Positions 9,913-19,722 of a DNA stretch of 64,000 nt are shown here, in pieces. Position 1 is the first letter of the stretch. Each line of letters opens with the position of its first letter. The stretch spans positions 5,952,001-6,016,000 of the forward strand of contig JAULSU010000003.1 of NCBI GenBank assembly GCA_030512335.1, in the 5' to 3' direction. The notes below the pieces were generated by a model. It was given only the letters and a program-made list of their open reading frames with translations, was not told the origin of the DNA and did not search any database. Made by a program: the position numbers and the translations under genes. Source of the DNA: Immersiella caudata. Taxonomy: Eukaryota; Ascomycota; Sordariomycetes; Sordariales; Lasiosphaeriaceae.

Positions 9913-10001
9913 TTCTTCCGTAGTATAGTGGTCAGTATGTGAGCTTGTCATTCATTCATTGATTTCGCTCGAGACCCGGGTACAATTCCCGGCGGGAGAG
10001 A
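9913..10001 (+). tRNA. tRNA-Asp (GUC) with intron
   Basis: The sequence folds as a cloverleaf. The acceptor strand TTCTTCC (9913-9919) pairs with GGGAGAG (9994-10000), with G-U pairs. The D-arm region is TAGTATAGTGGTCAGTAT, and the anticodon stem TGAGC/GCTCG encloses TTGTCAC, so the anticodon is GTC. About 15 nt (TTCATTCATTGATTT) interrupt the loop just 3' of the anticodon, the usual place for a tRNA intron. The T-stem is CCGGG/CCCGG with loop TACAATT. The loop has A where nearly all tRNAs have the second T of TTC, an unusual B box. A run of six T follows at 10011. Probably functional, but the odd T-loop leaves some doubt. Confidence 0.8.
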
Positions 10002-10010
10002 ATGCTTCCA

Positions 10011-10016
10011 TTTTTT
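10011..10016 (+). terminator. Pol III terminator of tRNA-Asp
   Basis: Six T in a row, ten bases after the tRNA 3' end, as expected for RNA polymerase III. Confidence 0.6.
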
Positions 10017-10427
10017 GCTCTTTGCATCAGAGACTTGAGTGGTCTAGGGGAGGTGGAGATATCGAGACACCGGGAAGTGAGTGAGGACGGTAAGCATGCC
10101 AGTTGTGTCACTTGCACGACATTATTAGCGGACTTGCGTCAAGTAGTTGATTGGTCGCCCAAAGTCAGAGTTCTGACGCAGGGGCTGGAGTTTATATAAA
10201 TGGTGGGTTTGAATTCATGGAAAGGGGCCGGAGAGTTGGCAGGGCGGGCGATGCCAATGTGAGAGGATGTTGGGAAGCGCGGCGTAGCGATAGCACATGG
10301 CAACCGAAACAAAGTTACCAAACGGAAACACGTAGATTGAATTGACAAAAGAGTAGATGGCCAAAGTTGTACACAGAATCAGACCAAGAAAATAGCCACA
10401 CCAGACCCCTCTCATCATTCTATTCCC

Positions 10428-11787
10428 TTAGAGGTAGACATAGCACAGCGGCGTTCCACCCAACGTGTTCATCAAGTCCTTGATCTTGACGGGCGCAGCA
10501 AGCGGCGACAAGTCAATGACGTCCTCCACCGTGGTGTTGGCACTCGGGAAGATATCCATAAAGACGTTGGATCCGTGGACGCCCTGTCACTCTAAATTAG
10601 CATCTCCATCATCCGTTCTCCAATTTGAGGGGGGTACTGACCTTGCGGTTGTTGAAATCCAGCATCTGCCAAATCCAATAAACGCGATCAATCTGTCCGT
10701 GATGGAGGTAGAAAGCCGGGTCGCCAGGGCTGATGAACGGGTCACCTCCGGGGTCGCCACCAATGATGTAGTGGCCTCCGCCGTGGACGCCGAGCTCGCC
10801 GTGCACGTAGCGGGGATCACCCTGCATGTGCCCCTGGAAGAGCTCAACGTTGTTGTATCCGAGGATAAGGCTGGTGGTGTTGTAGAATGAGGTGAACCGT
10901 TTGGCGACGCCGGCGTTGAGATCGCGCTTGAGACAGCGGGTGTTGCCGACGTTGAGCGGGTCAGGGGCAGCGTAGAAGTCGGTGGTGCCGTACTGCGGGA
11001 GGGAAGCGGCACCGATGTTGATGGTGAGAGCACCAAAGGGACCGGTGGTGACGCAGCCGCTGCCGGTTCCGGGGGGTAGAGGAATCTGGGCGGCGGGGTT
11101 GAGGGGCTCGGTCATGATGAGGCCCTGGTGGGGGATGTATGCGCCGTTTCCGCCGAGAGAGGTGGCGGAGCCGTCAAAGACGGGGGAGGCGGCCGGGTTG
11201 TTGACGTCCAAGCCCCACTCCCAGTAGGGGGCGGCGCCAGTGTAGCCGCACTGCTGCAGGTGCTGCTCGTAGACGTGGGTGAACCAGCGGTGCCAGATGA
11301 GGAAGGAGCCCTACGATAGTAAATGCAATTAGTAAGAGAAGGACGAGCGAAAATGGGCAAGCGGAGGAATAGGGGTACCTACAGTCAAGTGGATGAAGAT
11401 GGTCTGCTGGAAGTGGATGACGATGAAGTCGTCAAACAGCGACTGGGAGCCAGGGGCGACGCCGGGAGCCAAGAGCGAGGGCTTGTTGCGCATGCACTTG
11501 ACGGCGGCGATGTAGTTCTTGCGCTGGTTGACGCTCAGGGTGCGCCATTCCTGGCGGATCTTGACGTTGCTCAGGTTGCAAGAGCCACCAAAAGTGCGGC
11601 GCATCTTGGCCCCGGTGACGGGGATGCTCTCGTTGTAGGCCAGGCTGGCAAGGGCAGCGAGAGCATCGCCCTGGACGATCTCCTCCTGCGTGAACTCATC
11701 ACGCTTGGGGAGTTGACCGGCGGCGACGGGCGAGGAAACGAGCGAAACGGCCCAAAGGAGCCAACTGAGCTGCTTGGTGGCCACCAT
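10428..11787 (-). CDS. Secreted tyrosinase (type-3 copper enzyme)
   Basis: Tyrosinases oxidise phenols and catechols to quinones, feeding melanin-like pigments. Three exons (11787-11383, 11310-10642, 10583-10428) with GT-AG introns of 72 and 58 nt, both in phase 0, give 409 residues. The N-terminus is a signal peptide ending near VAAGQLPKR, where a KR site could define a propeptide. Copper A ligands appear as DFIVIHFQQTIFIHLT (His125, His133) and FLIWHRWF (His142). Copper B ligands appear as VHGGGHYIIGG (about His311 and His315) and FYLHHGQIDRVYWIWQ (about His338-339). The protein ends soon after (GTPLCYVYL), so it lacks the long C-terminal shielding domain of melO-type enzymes and belongs to the short secreted class. 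All copper ligands I expect are present. The neighbours give no pigment cluster. Confidence 0.92.
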
Positions 11788-12961
11788 GATGGGCGGTGGT
11801 ACCGGCTAGAGAGTGTGAGAAAAAGAAGGAGGAAATGAAGGAATGAACGAAGGTGGTGAGGATAAAAAAAAGTAGCGATGAAAACACGGGGATGGAGTCG
11901 TTCATAAGTACTTGTTTCTGTCGCTTGTCTTTCCCCGTGCCCCCCGTCCGTTTCGAGCCGGGGATATCTTCATCGCAAGGTCAACTCGCTTTTTTTTGGC
12001 GGCGGCGGCGACGGCGCCGGGGGTGGTGGTGTCCTGCATCGATGCATCCCAGGGCGGGAAATTGAGCGTCGCCGCGCAGTATGTGGGGTTGTATTCTAAT
12101 AGTGTCCTTTTGCTTTGACACTTGGCGCAGGGTTTCGATGCTTTCCAATTTCCTGGACGCTGACAAGGACATGGCCATGGCAAGTTGGTCCACGTGCCAG
12201 GATGGGGCATGGGCATCATGGGCAGGGTTGGGAAACCATGGGCCAGGTTATCGAGCGTCGTGGTGCGTTGCGACGTCGCGCCCACGGGATCGGGTCACCT
12301 GCCGAAGAGGTGCGTTGAGCGAATCCTACCTGCCAGAAAAAGGAGAACTGTGACGCTGTGCAACAAATAGTTTGGAGGACTTGGACTGTGTTTTCGCAGT
12401 TGTGGTTGCAGCGTGCCGTTCTGACATTTTGCCACTTCTTTTCGTGCGGTGCGGCCCGGGCTCCAGTCTGCCCGTTTGCTGCCCGTGCCGAGGGCGGAGC
12501 GACAATGGTGACGGGACCAACGGGCCAAGGGCCAAGTGAACGCCAAAGTCACCGAGGTGGGTCTGTCGGTTACTAGTATGGGACGTTAGTAGCGGCTTCC
12601 CCACCAAATGCGGGCAGTGGCGCCGCCAGAATGGTGACGGTCTTGCGAACTTTCTTGCGACATCAGGGGGCAACAACACTGGGGATTCCCAAGCGCATTC
12701 CTTGCACGGGGGTTTCAAAGCCTCCATTCCGTTCTGAGGCAAGCAGCTCGTCGAGGCTCCCATGACAGCCAGGGCTCCCCTGCGCAATGAAACGGTCTGT
12801 GCAGACGTGCGACACCGGCGCGGGTCACCAAGCCACGATCCAGCAGCTTAAAGCTCCAGACTACTTGTCGCTCCCGCGTCACCGCAAAGTGCCAGGAGAG
12901 CTTGTCAGCACGACAAGCGACCCGCAGCTGTCCTGCGTGCTGGTAAGTGTGAATAATGTGG

Positions 12962-13001
<40 letters not shown>

Positions 13002-15339
13002 AGGAAAAAAACGCTAATAATAGGGGCTAAGGCCCGATTGTGTACTTTCCTATCCGTGGAATACGAGTACGTTTGCTGTCCCGATGGTGGGATGCACCTA
13101 CAATTGCATTCGTCCCAAAACAGAGGCTAGAGGCGTTTGGGGGATCCGAACACTGCGCCAAGATCACCGGCCGGGATCCGCGGCGTGATGGGATGACAGG
13201 GCCTTCCTGCAAAGTGGCACAGCAGTCACTCTGTTCCTGCGCGGGCAATCTGCTCCCGGGTTCGGTAGCACGCGCACTTTGACCCGAACACAGACAATGG
13301 CCACGTTCAATCTCAAGCCTCATCCCTGGGCGGCTATGCAGTTATCAATAAACGTGGCCTCCATGCGCCGCCATCATGTTGATCTTTCCTCTTCGGGCAT
13401 CTTCATTGCACCCTCACCTTGCGCCAGCGTTGCACTCACCATCGGCACGCTCCACCGAGCCGACCTGACACGAGAGGCAACCTCTTGGGTGCGGGGAAAT
13501 AAGCATCGCGATAAATCCCAAAAAAAGGAACGCAAAGGAGAGAAAAAGGGGGCAGCCCCTAGCCATCCGATTACGTGGGTTATCTGCGGGGGCGCCACGT
13601 TTTGCTGCACCTTTGTCACGATGGTCCCAGATATGCTCCCAAGTCTTCGGGTATTTCGGCCAACATCATGGGGTTAGACGCTGTCTAGAGTCTGTTACGC
13701 TACGACTGACAGCGCCAAATGCCAATATTGCGCACTCGGCGCTGGGCGTTCTAATACCGGACCGGACCCGCGAGCCGACGCTTTCTGCAAGCAGCCAGGA
13801 CACTTTCACCCCCCTTCTGGCTCGACATCTTCGCCACATTGCCTCTCTTGATACCTTCACTTGCCTCGGTCAACCGCCCGATGGAACCCTCTTTGACGTG
13901 CTGAATCCAGAATCCGGGCGCTTATTCGTCCCAGCTTCCCATATTCGGCCACTCTATTGCATACCCCGCATGCCTGCATGTTTTGACCCTCGGACCAGAC
14001 CGACTCACCTGATGTTCACTCGACCCAACACCACGGATGGGCCGTGAGCCAAGAACGCTCCTCTATCTCGGTCAGCTTACCCGTTGTACGGAGGCTCTGG
14101 GGAAATGAGTTGCGGCGCAGCGTATGCGGCGCGACCTTGTTATCACCATCTCCCCCTCTTCGTCGTACACTTTGTGACACCTCGATACGCGCCTCAACAC
14201 CACCAGAACTCCATAGTGTCTCGGTATCTCCACTTCCGACGGTAACATATTTGTGTCCAAAACCAATAATGCACGCCACGGGCCTTGCATCGACCGTAGC
14301 CGCGGGCGTCGTACATCATTCCGGGGTCGTGATGGCTTCAGCCGGCCTCAAAAACATGATTCTCAGCTTGTCTGGACCTGAACACGACTAACACCTTTCG
14401 GCATGTACGGGCTGTTTTGGCAAGAAACCGGCAGTTGCTGCAAAAAGACCAAACATGAGATGCACTCACCAAGGGCGCTAGACAGATCAAGCCAAGCGCT
14501 CCCCTTGGCCGTACTGTCGGGTCAAGGTATGCTATTATTAGGCCGACGACTGAATCGGGCTGGCATTGTTGAGAGAATGACCTAGTTTCTCGATGAGGGG
14601 CATCGGCTGCCCTCTTGGAAATCGTGGCCCCTTTTCTGCGCACCCATTTTCCCCATTGAAGTCTCCAAAAGAGCAAAACCTCACAAAGATTGACGTTGAA
14701 CATAAAACCCATCGCCAATCGGTTTCCCGCCCTCCAAACCCCAGATCAACCACACCCAAAAACCCCCCAGTCCCCGGGCAATTTCACTGCAGCCAGTCGG
14801 CCCATCTCCATTCCCCTCCCAAAAGTGCAAAAAATTAGGTCATCCCACACACTGATCGACAGCTCACAGACAATCGGAAAAAAAAACCAGCGCCCAACCA
14901 ATTGCTCTCGCTAGGTACCGAGCGGAACGAAGAAATTTCAGCCGTGGTTTAGGGCCAGCCACGAAACGTGGTGACCAGCTCATTCGGGCGGAAGCGAACC
15001 ACACAAAGACCCTTGTTTTTTTTTGTGCGACAAACGAAAAAACTTTTTCGGCTGGCTACGCGATCGGTTGGTTGATGGGTTGGGTGAACATCAGGTGCGG
15101 GATGGAAGTTTGGAAGCGAGGATGCAGGACATTTTACGTCCGAATCCGAGGGAAACGCTGCGAACTAGGTGTCATTTAAACTCTGGAGTGGCGTGTTGGG
15201 GCGGGAAAATTGTGTAGCGATGATGCGACCTTTTTTTTTATTTTGGTAGAAAGGCGCGATCTTCGTATTTTCCATCCTATCACGCTCCTCTGTGTTCCCA
15301 AAAGCGCGACAATTTGGACACGAATCGAGCATGGACTCC
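11788..15339. other. Long gene-free stretch
   Basis: About 3.5 kb between the tyrosinase start and the AAA relic. Several open frames exist on both strands, but none shows a signal peptide, family motif or plausible exon boundaries. The region includes a GGC-rich segment near 12000, a poly-A run at 12962-12999, and purine runs near 13520 and 14880. Confidence 0.4.
12962..12999 (+). repeat. Poly-A tract (38 A)
   Basis: An uninterrupted run of 38 A followed by GAAGGAAAAAAA. It could be a simple microsatellite or the A tail of an old retroposed element. I saw no reverse transcriptase or target-site duplication beside it. Confidence 0.8.
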
Positions 15340-16107
15340 TTAGCTCCTCGGGCCAGCGCCTGCTGCCCGAGATCTTTCCGTCTTTGTCTTGAGCAAAGCC
15401 TTGATGGCAGCCATGGAAATGTCATCCGGCAGGCATGAAACCCCGTTCTCATAAGTTCCCTCGCTCCACAGTTCAGCGTCAGTCTTCCTAATTGACATGT
15501 TGACAATATGGTCCAAGTCTGTCGCATTGCTCCAGCAAGCAAGCCCAGGCGCTATTTCCAGCGCCCTGAGGAACTGCTTCTGCTTTACCTTGGACGCAAA
15601 CGCCGGACAAGAAACACCTTCCCCTCGCAGGCGTTGATCCAGCAAGGTTAGACTCTCTTCGACTGTCAGGTTCTCAAACGCGATCTCGCACGGGAACAGC
15701 GCCGCGAGGTCCGGCCTAGCCCGCATAAAGCTGTCGACCACGTTGTCCAGCCCGACTAGAACGATCGAGTTTCGCCCTGCGCAGCTCCGAATAGAATAGA
15801 CAAATTCGTCAATTATATCTCTTGTATCGTTAAATGTGTGGCTGTAAAGGGTGCCGGCTAAGCTGTCAAACATCGTCCTCGCGGGTTTCGGAGGCATCAG
15901 TCGGTTCGTTGTCGCCAGCGAACCCATCCTCTTCCGACTCCTCTGCTTCGAGGGGTGCAGCGACTTCATTCCCGCCATCCGCCTTGAGGTGGGATTGGGT
16001 CCCGATGCAGCAGATTCTTCTGTCTCGGGCTGCTGAGTCTCGGGAGAGGAAGAGTCTCTTCCAAGGTCGGTCGGGCCTCCCTCGATCCGGCCATTGGAGT
16101 CGTGCAC
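15340..16107 (-). pseudogene. Fragment of an AAA-type ATPase (CbxX/SpoVK-like)
   Basis: The open frame resembles the second half of one AAA module of fungal CbxX/SpoVK-like ATPases. The segment IIDEFVYSIRSCAGRNSIVLVGLDN followed by ARPDLAALFPCEIAFENLT matches their sensor-1 and arginine-finger region, where complete proteins read like GYxDxM...NPGLxxRFP. The frame has no usable start: position 16107 is a GTG, and the first in-frame ATG is 15978, inside a low-complexity stretch. Walker A and B motifs are absent upstream. At the 3' side it ends shortly after the lid-like helices. I read it as a surviving fragment of a larger gene. An expressed short protein starting at 15978 is possible but would be non-catalytic. 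Confidence 0.5.
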
Positions 16108-16139
16108 ATTTGCGGTCTTCTGGTAGGGGTTTGCCCCTA

Positions 16140-16853
16140 ATTTCCGTTGTTCAGATCAATGAAGGCGCTCATGAATGGGGAAACGGTCGAGGTCACAGTT
16201 GATGTTCCCACCTTAACAAAAGGCTGTTAGGGTTCTGGGCTAGTATGGTGCATGGTTCTTTATAGAAAGCCCCTCATAATTTGTTGGTGTGCTGCAAAGT
16301 ACTGGGCGCTTGTGTGCAGTTTGCAAGCAGTTTGCACGTTGGGTAAGACAAAACTGAGCCACCCTCGTCGCACAATGTCCTGTACTGCTATCCTAGTCCT
16401 TAACGGGGTAGACAACACAGGCTGAGCCATCGACGTGGAGGCTCACAAGTGTAACGTTATGCAAGGCCTGGGGTTTCTCCTCATTCGAACTGAACAGCCA
16501 CTGTAGTAGGTTCTTTGCACGCGCTTGGACTGTTTTCAAGGCGTCACTGTGTTCTTGGCCGAGCCTCCACCTTTCCGTCACGGATGCATCTTGTTGGTCG
16601 AGTCACCTCACACCACTTTGGCCAGTCCCACAAACGCTACAATTGCAATGTTGTGTGACAGTTAAGTGTCCAAGGAACCGTGAAAATCTTTTTAGTTTAT
16701 CACACGTAGTGTTTCTTGTCTTCCAGGTCAAGTGGATCCCTTGCACTCCAGGATCTGCAAGTCCATTGCCTATTAGCCCCTGAACCAGGGGTAGCATTCC
16801 AGGGCCCCTCACAGGCGAGCCAAATTGACACATTCCAAAAGCCTCGACCGATC
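16140..16853. other. Spacer between two gene relics
   Basis: A 62-codon minus-strand frame (16581-16393) has protein-like composition (MTERWRLGQEHSDALK, then LHVDGSACVVYP) but no partner exons. Otherwise nothing was recognised. Confidence 0.3.
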
Positions 16854-18078
16854 ATGGACCAAGCCTCTGGCGACCAAATCTCCGTCACCGATTGGATTTC
16901 GGCAGTGTATTTGGTAATCGCAGCCGTCATCGCCCTGGTCACAGTTGGGACGGCGTACATGGCTGCGCGGCAGCTGCTCACTGAGCGTCGCGAGTGCCAA
17001 ATGGGCCTTTCCTTCGATGCTCTCGGCCCATGGCGTGACAAGGTCAAGACGAAACAGCTGCTGGGGCTTCAGCAACTGGTCGTCACTCCGAGCATGTCCA
17101 TTGCAGCAATGGTGAAACGGGGATGGGAGCCGAGACCCCCATTCCCGCTTGGTTTCAAGGGTTCGGATGGAGACCCGGAAAAATCTTTGGCTGGGGCAAG
17201 TCAGGTCAATTTCCTCAAGGCGATGGAAATTCAACCACAAGATGTAAACCTGTACCGCATGCAGGCTCAATCGGCACTTGTGAATGGCATCGTCCCCATG
17301 CGCTGGACTGGGAGGGATATTGTTAGCGTTGGGTTTGTAACGTCCCCGTTTCCCTTGCCTTAGACGCGCACCTGTACTTGCATCGTTTGCATCTATCTAG
17401 ACATGTGTCTCGACCTTACGCGCGCCAACCTTATCTTCTACGCGCACGACTGTGGTGGTCGATCAACGCCCTAGCGCTGAACGACGGCAAAGCCCTGTTC
17501 ATTGGTGGGCCATATGGCTGCGGGGAATGCAGGAGCCGCAAGGACCGGTTAGCTGATAAGATGGAGAGAGAGTATAGATTAACGCAGTGTGTAGAGCATG
17601 CGACGGAGTGGGCGAATTTAAATGCGGGAAGCAATCGCAATCTTCGTCGTCCGTGGACGACGGCATCGATATGCAGGTTGTAGTTGGCAGTGTCGAATGC
17701 TAGTGTGTTTGCTGGCGTTATTTCGGTGTGCACGCGGCGGGGAAATTTCCTGGGTCAGAGTTTTCCATGGGCGTATCGAAAACAACACCGGCCGACATCG
17801 TGTGGCCCGAAACATGCAACGAGCCATCGGAATGGCATCACGCCGTGAAACTTTGCAACGAGCTGCAGGCCCTTCTCGACGGAACCAAGCGAGGTACTCT
17901 CACGTTGAACGATCTGGCCATCATGCGAAACGCCTCCTACTCCCTTCGAAAGACGCTGAAACGGCCACCCGATCTATCATGGGCCCTGTTCATCCGCCCG
18001 CCCTTATTTGAAAATGTGGCTTCGTTCTTCGAGTCGATTGGGGACTTGGCGATCCTCCACCGCCAAATTCGCTGCTAG
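16854..18078 (+). pseudogene. Broken single-TM fungal hypothetical protein gene
   Basis: The ATG at 16854 starts a well-preserved N-terminus: a membrane segment (ISAVYLVIAAVIALVTVGTAYMAA) then RQLLTERRECQMGLSFDALGP and ALVNGIVPMRWTGRDIV. As I remember it, this belongs to a fungal family of about 400-500 residues. The frame is lost at about 17330. A second family block (LLRARLWWSINALALNDGKALFIGG) appears at about 17440-17510 in another frame, missing the intervening part. A third block (LCNELQALLDGTKRGTLTLN, then PPDLSWALFIRPPLFENV) lies at about 17850-18030 and stops at 18078. Order and strand are kept but the middle is deleted and frames disagree, so the gene is probably dead. The function of the family is not known to me. 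Confidence 0.55.
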
Positions 18079-18567
18079 AAAGAGCGCCTTCGGTGTGCCG
18101 GACTATTATAAAACAAGACAGAAGCCCTCGGCGATAACGATCTGGGACGAGCTATCATGTCCCTCTCTGTCAGGATGGGGACTATTCGGGCTTTGACCAG
18201 TTGGCATCTTTTGTGGATGTGACGGTGATGTTTTACTAGACTTGCCCTTCCAAAGCAAAAATAGACGTCAGACGTGGGGCAGTATCATGCCGTTATCCCG
18301 CAGACCATTACAATGTGTTGGTCAGTTCAGGTAGCTCTGAACCAAGAGCGTCATCCCTGTTCCACCCCGCTCTCACTTCCGAATCATCGCAACCTCATTC
18401 CCATCCCCCTGGGCCTTGAATTCAGTACAAAGATTCCCATCATCACGACTACGCGAAGCAGAGATCCTCCTCCACCCCAGACGTCGCCCTCACACAACAG
18501 AAGACGTAAATTCTTTGCTCTATGAGCATAGCAAGAATGTGCTGTGTTAGCTGCTCGTAGTCTCCGC
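18079..18567. other. Convergent intergenic region
   Basis: Between the relic (plus) and the binding-protein-like gene (minus). No gene was recognised. Confidence 0.4.
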
Positions 18568-19533
18568 TCAGAGCCTCAGTGCCTCCTCGTACACGCTCGC
18601 GTCCACAAACTTCTCCAGGTCCACCCGTGACATAGCGGTCCTGTTATCCATCTTGCTCAAATACTTTTCTTCTACCACCAGGAAGTCAATAAGTTCCTTG
18701 CCCAGGGTCCCGGGGCCCCAGACGTGGTTTTCCCACACCTTCCCAATCACTGTTTCGGGGACGTTGATGGTCTCGCTGACAAACGGCAGGATGTTGTCCG
18801 GGGTCTTTTTAAACAGCTCCAGGGTTTCGTTGACGCTCTTAATGTAGCGCACGATCTGGGCCCGCTTCTCAGTGTCTCCCAGCGTCTCGGCAGTTGCGTA
18901 CAGGCTGAATATCTCTCGGAACACAGTCGCGTTCTGGAACACGCTGACCTCGGCCCCGCCTATATCCTCAATGGCCAGCTCCGGCGCTGTCTCCCAGCAC
19001 CCAAACGCATCGATTTCTCTCCGCTTGAGCATAGCCGGTAGCGTGCCCGACCCGCATGGCGCGCGCATGCACATGCTACCGTTGACAAGGGTGTTGACAA
19101 GAGTGTAGTCACCTTCCTCGAGTCCCGCGTCGGAGAGCAGCGCGCGCACAAACACCTCGGCGCTGGTGCCGTTGAACGTCCCGATCTTTTTGCCCTTGAG
19201 ATCTGGTAGCTTTTGTATGTTTGATGCGCGGCTCGCCACTAGCCGGTAGGTGACCTCGACGAGCACGTAGATCAGCCGGTAGTTCTTGTGCAGAGCGTAC
19301 TGCTTGAGTCCCTGCGTCTCCGAGTTGGCGCCAATGATGGTGTCCGAGGTGTCTGAGAGCGAGATGACACCGCCGTCCACTAGGATGGGGCGGTCCGGGC
19401 CTGCGGCGTATAGGTTGTTGATAGTGAAGGGGAGAGGTGTGTGCTCGATCCAGTTCAGGTTGGCTGCGATTTTGAGGGCCGCGCCCGGATGGCTGAGGAG
19501 TGCGGCGAGCACCCCAAGAAGGAGGAGACACAT
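18568..19533 (-). CDS. Secreted NMT1/THI5-like (SsuA/TauA-type) substrate-binding-fold protein
   Basis: The 321-residue protein has a signal peptide (MCLLLLGVLAALLSHPGAA) followed by the two-lobed periplasmic-binding fold used by bacterial nitrate/taurine/sulfonate ABC uptake systems and by THI5-like proteins. Supporting segments are LKIAANLNWIEHTPLPF at the start, LSDTSDTIIGANSETQGLKQYA, LPDLKGKKIGTFNGTSAE (the LKGKKIG motif typical of this fold), MLKRREIDAFGCWETAPELA (where binding proteins read G.vDA...w.P), and a C-terminal helical part. There is no intron. Fungi have no matching ABC importer, so the protein may bind a small ligand in the wall or secretory pathway, or have been acquired from bacteria (inference). 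Several N-glycosylation sequons (NGT, NGS, NAT) fit secretion. The fold call is good; the ligand is unknown. Confidence 0.75.
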   Translation of the reverse strand: MCLLLLGVLAALLSHPGAALKIAANLNWIEHTPLPFTINNLYAAGPDRPILVDGGVISLSDTSDTIIGANSETQGLKQYALHKNYRLIYVLVEVTYRLVASRASNIQKLPDLKGKKIGTFNGTSAEVFVRALLSDAGLEEGDYTLVNTLVNGSMCMRAPCGSGTLPAMLKRREIDAFGCWETAPELAIEDIGGAEVSVFQNATVFREIFSLYATAETLGDTEKRAQIVRYIKSVNETLELFKKTPDNILPFVSETINVPETVIGKVWENHVWGPGTLGKELIDFLVVEEKYLSKMDNRTAMSRVDLEKFVDASVYEEALRL

Positions 19534-19722
19534 CGCGACGGTCAGCTGGGGTGAGGTTTTGTTAGAGACGCAGAACTACCGGGAATTTAAGCACGGAAAA
19601 CAAGCCTTTCTTTATTTCCCCTAGCCCGGTTATTTACCCGTCAACCTCCTCACCGTCGCGTGTCTATCAACCTTTAATTCCCCGCACTTTGGGTACACAA
19701 ACATCCTAATACACCTTTTCCA

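Noticed and set aside
10428..11787. Melanin or other secondary-metabolite cluster around the tyrosinase
   Set aside because: No polyketide synthase, NRPS, cluster regulator or tailoring enzymes lie within the flanking 10 kb.
12326..12787. Long minus-strand open frame (153 codons)
   Set aside because: No signal, motif or natural start; the GC-rich stretch is open in several frames, as expected by chance.
13613..14047. Plus-strand open frame of 144 codons
   Set aside because: Composition is not protein-like and no exon boundaries or family motifs are present.
16393..16581. 62-codon minus-strand frame (MTERWRLGQEHSDALK...)
   Set aside because: Protein-like composition but no partner exon, motif or regulatory signal; too weak to list as a gene.
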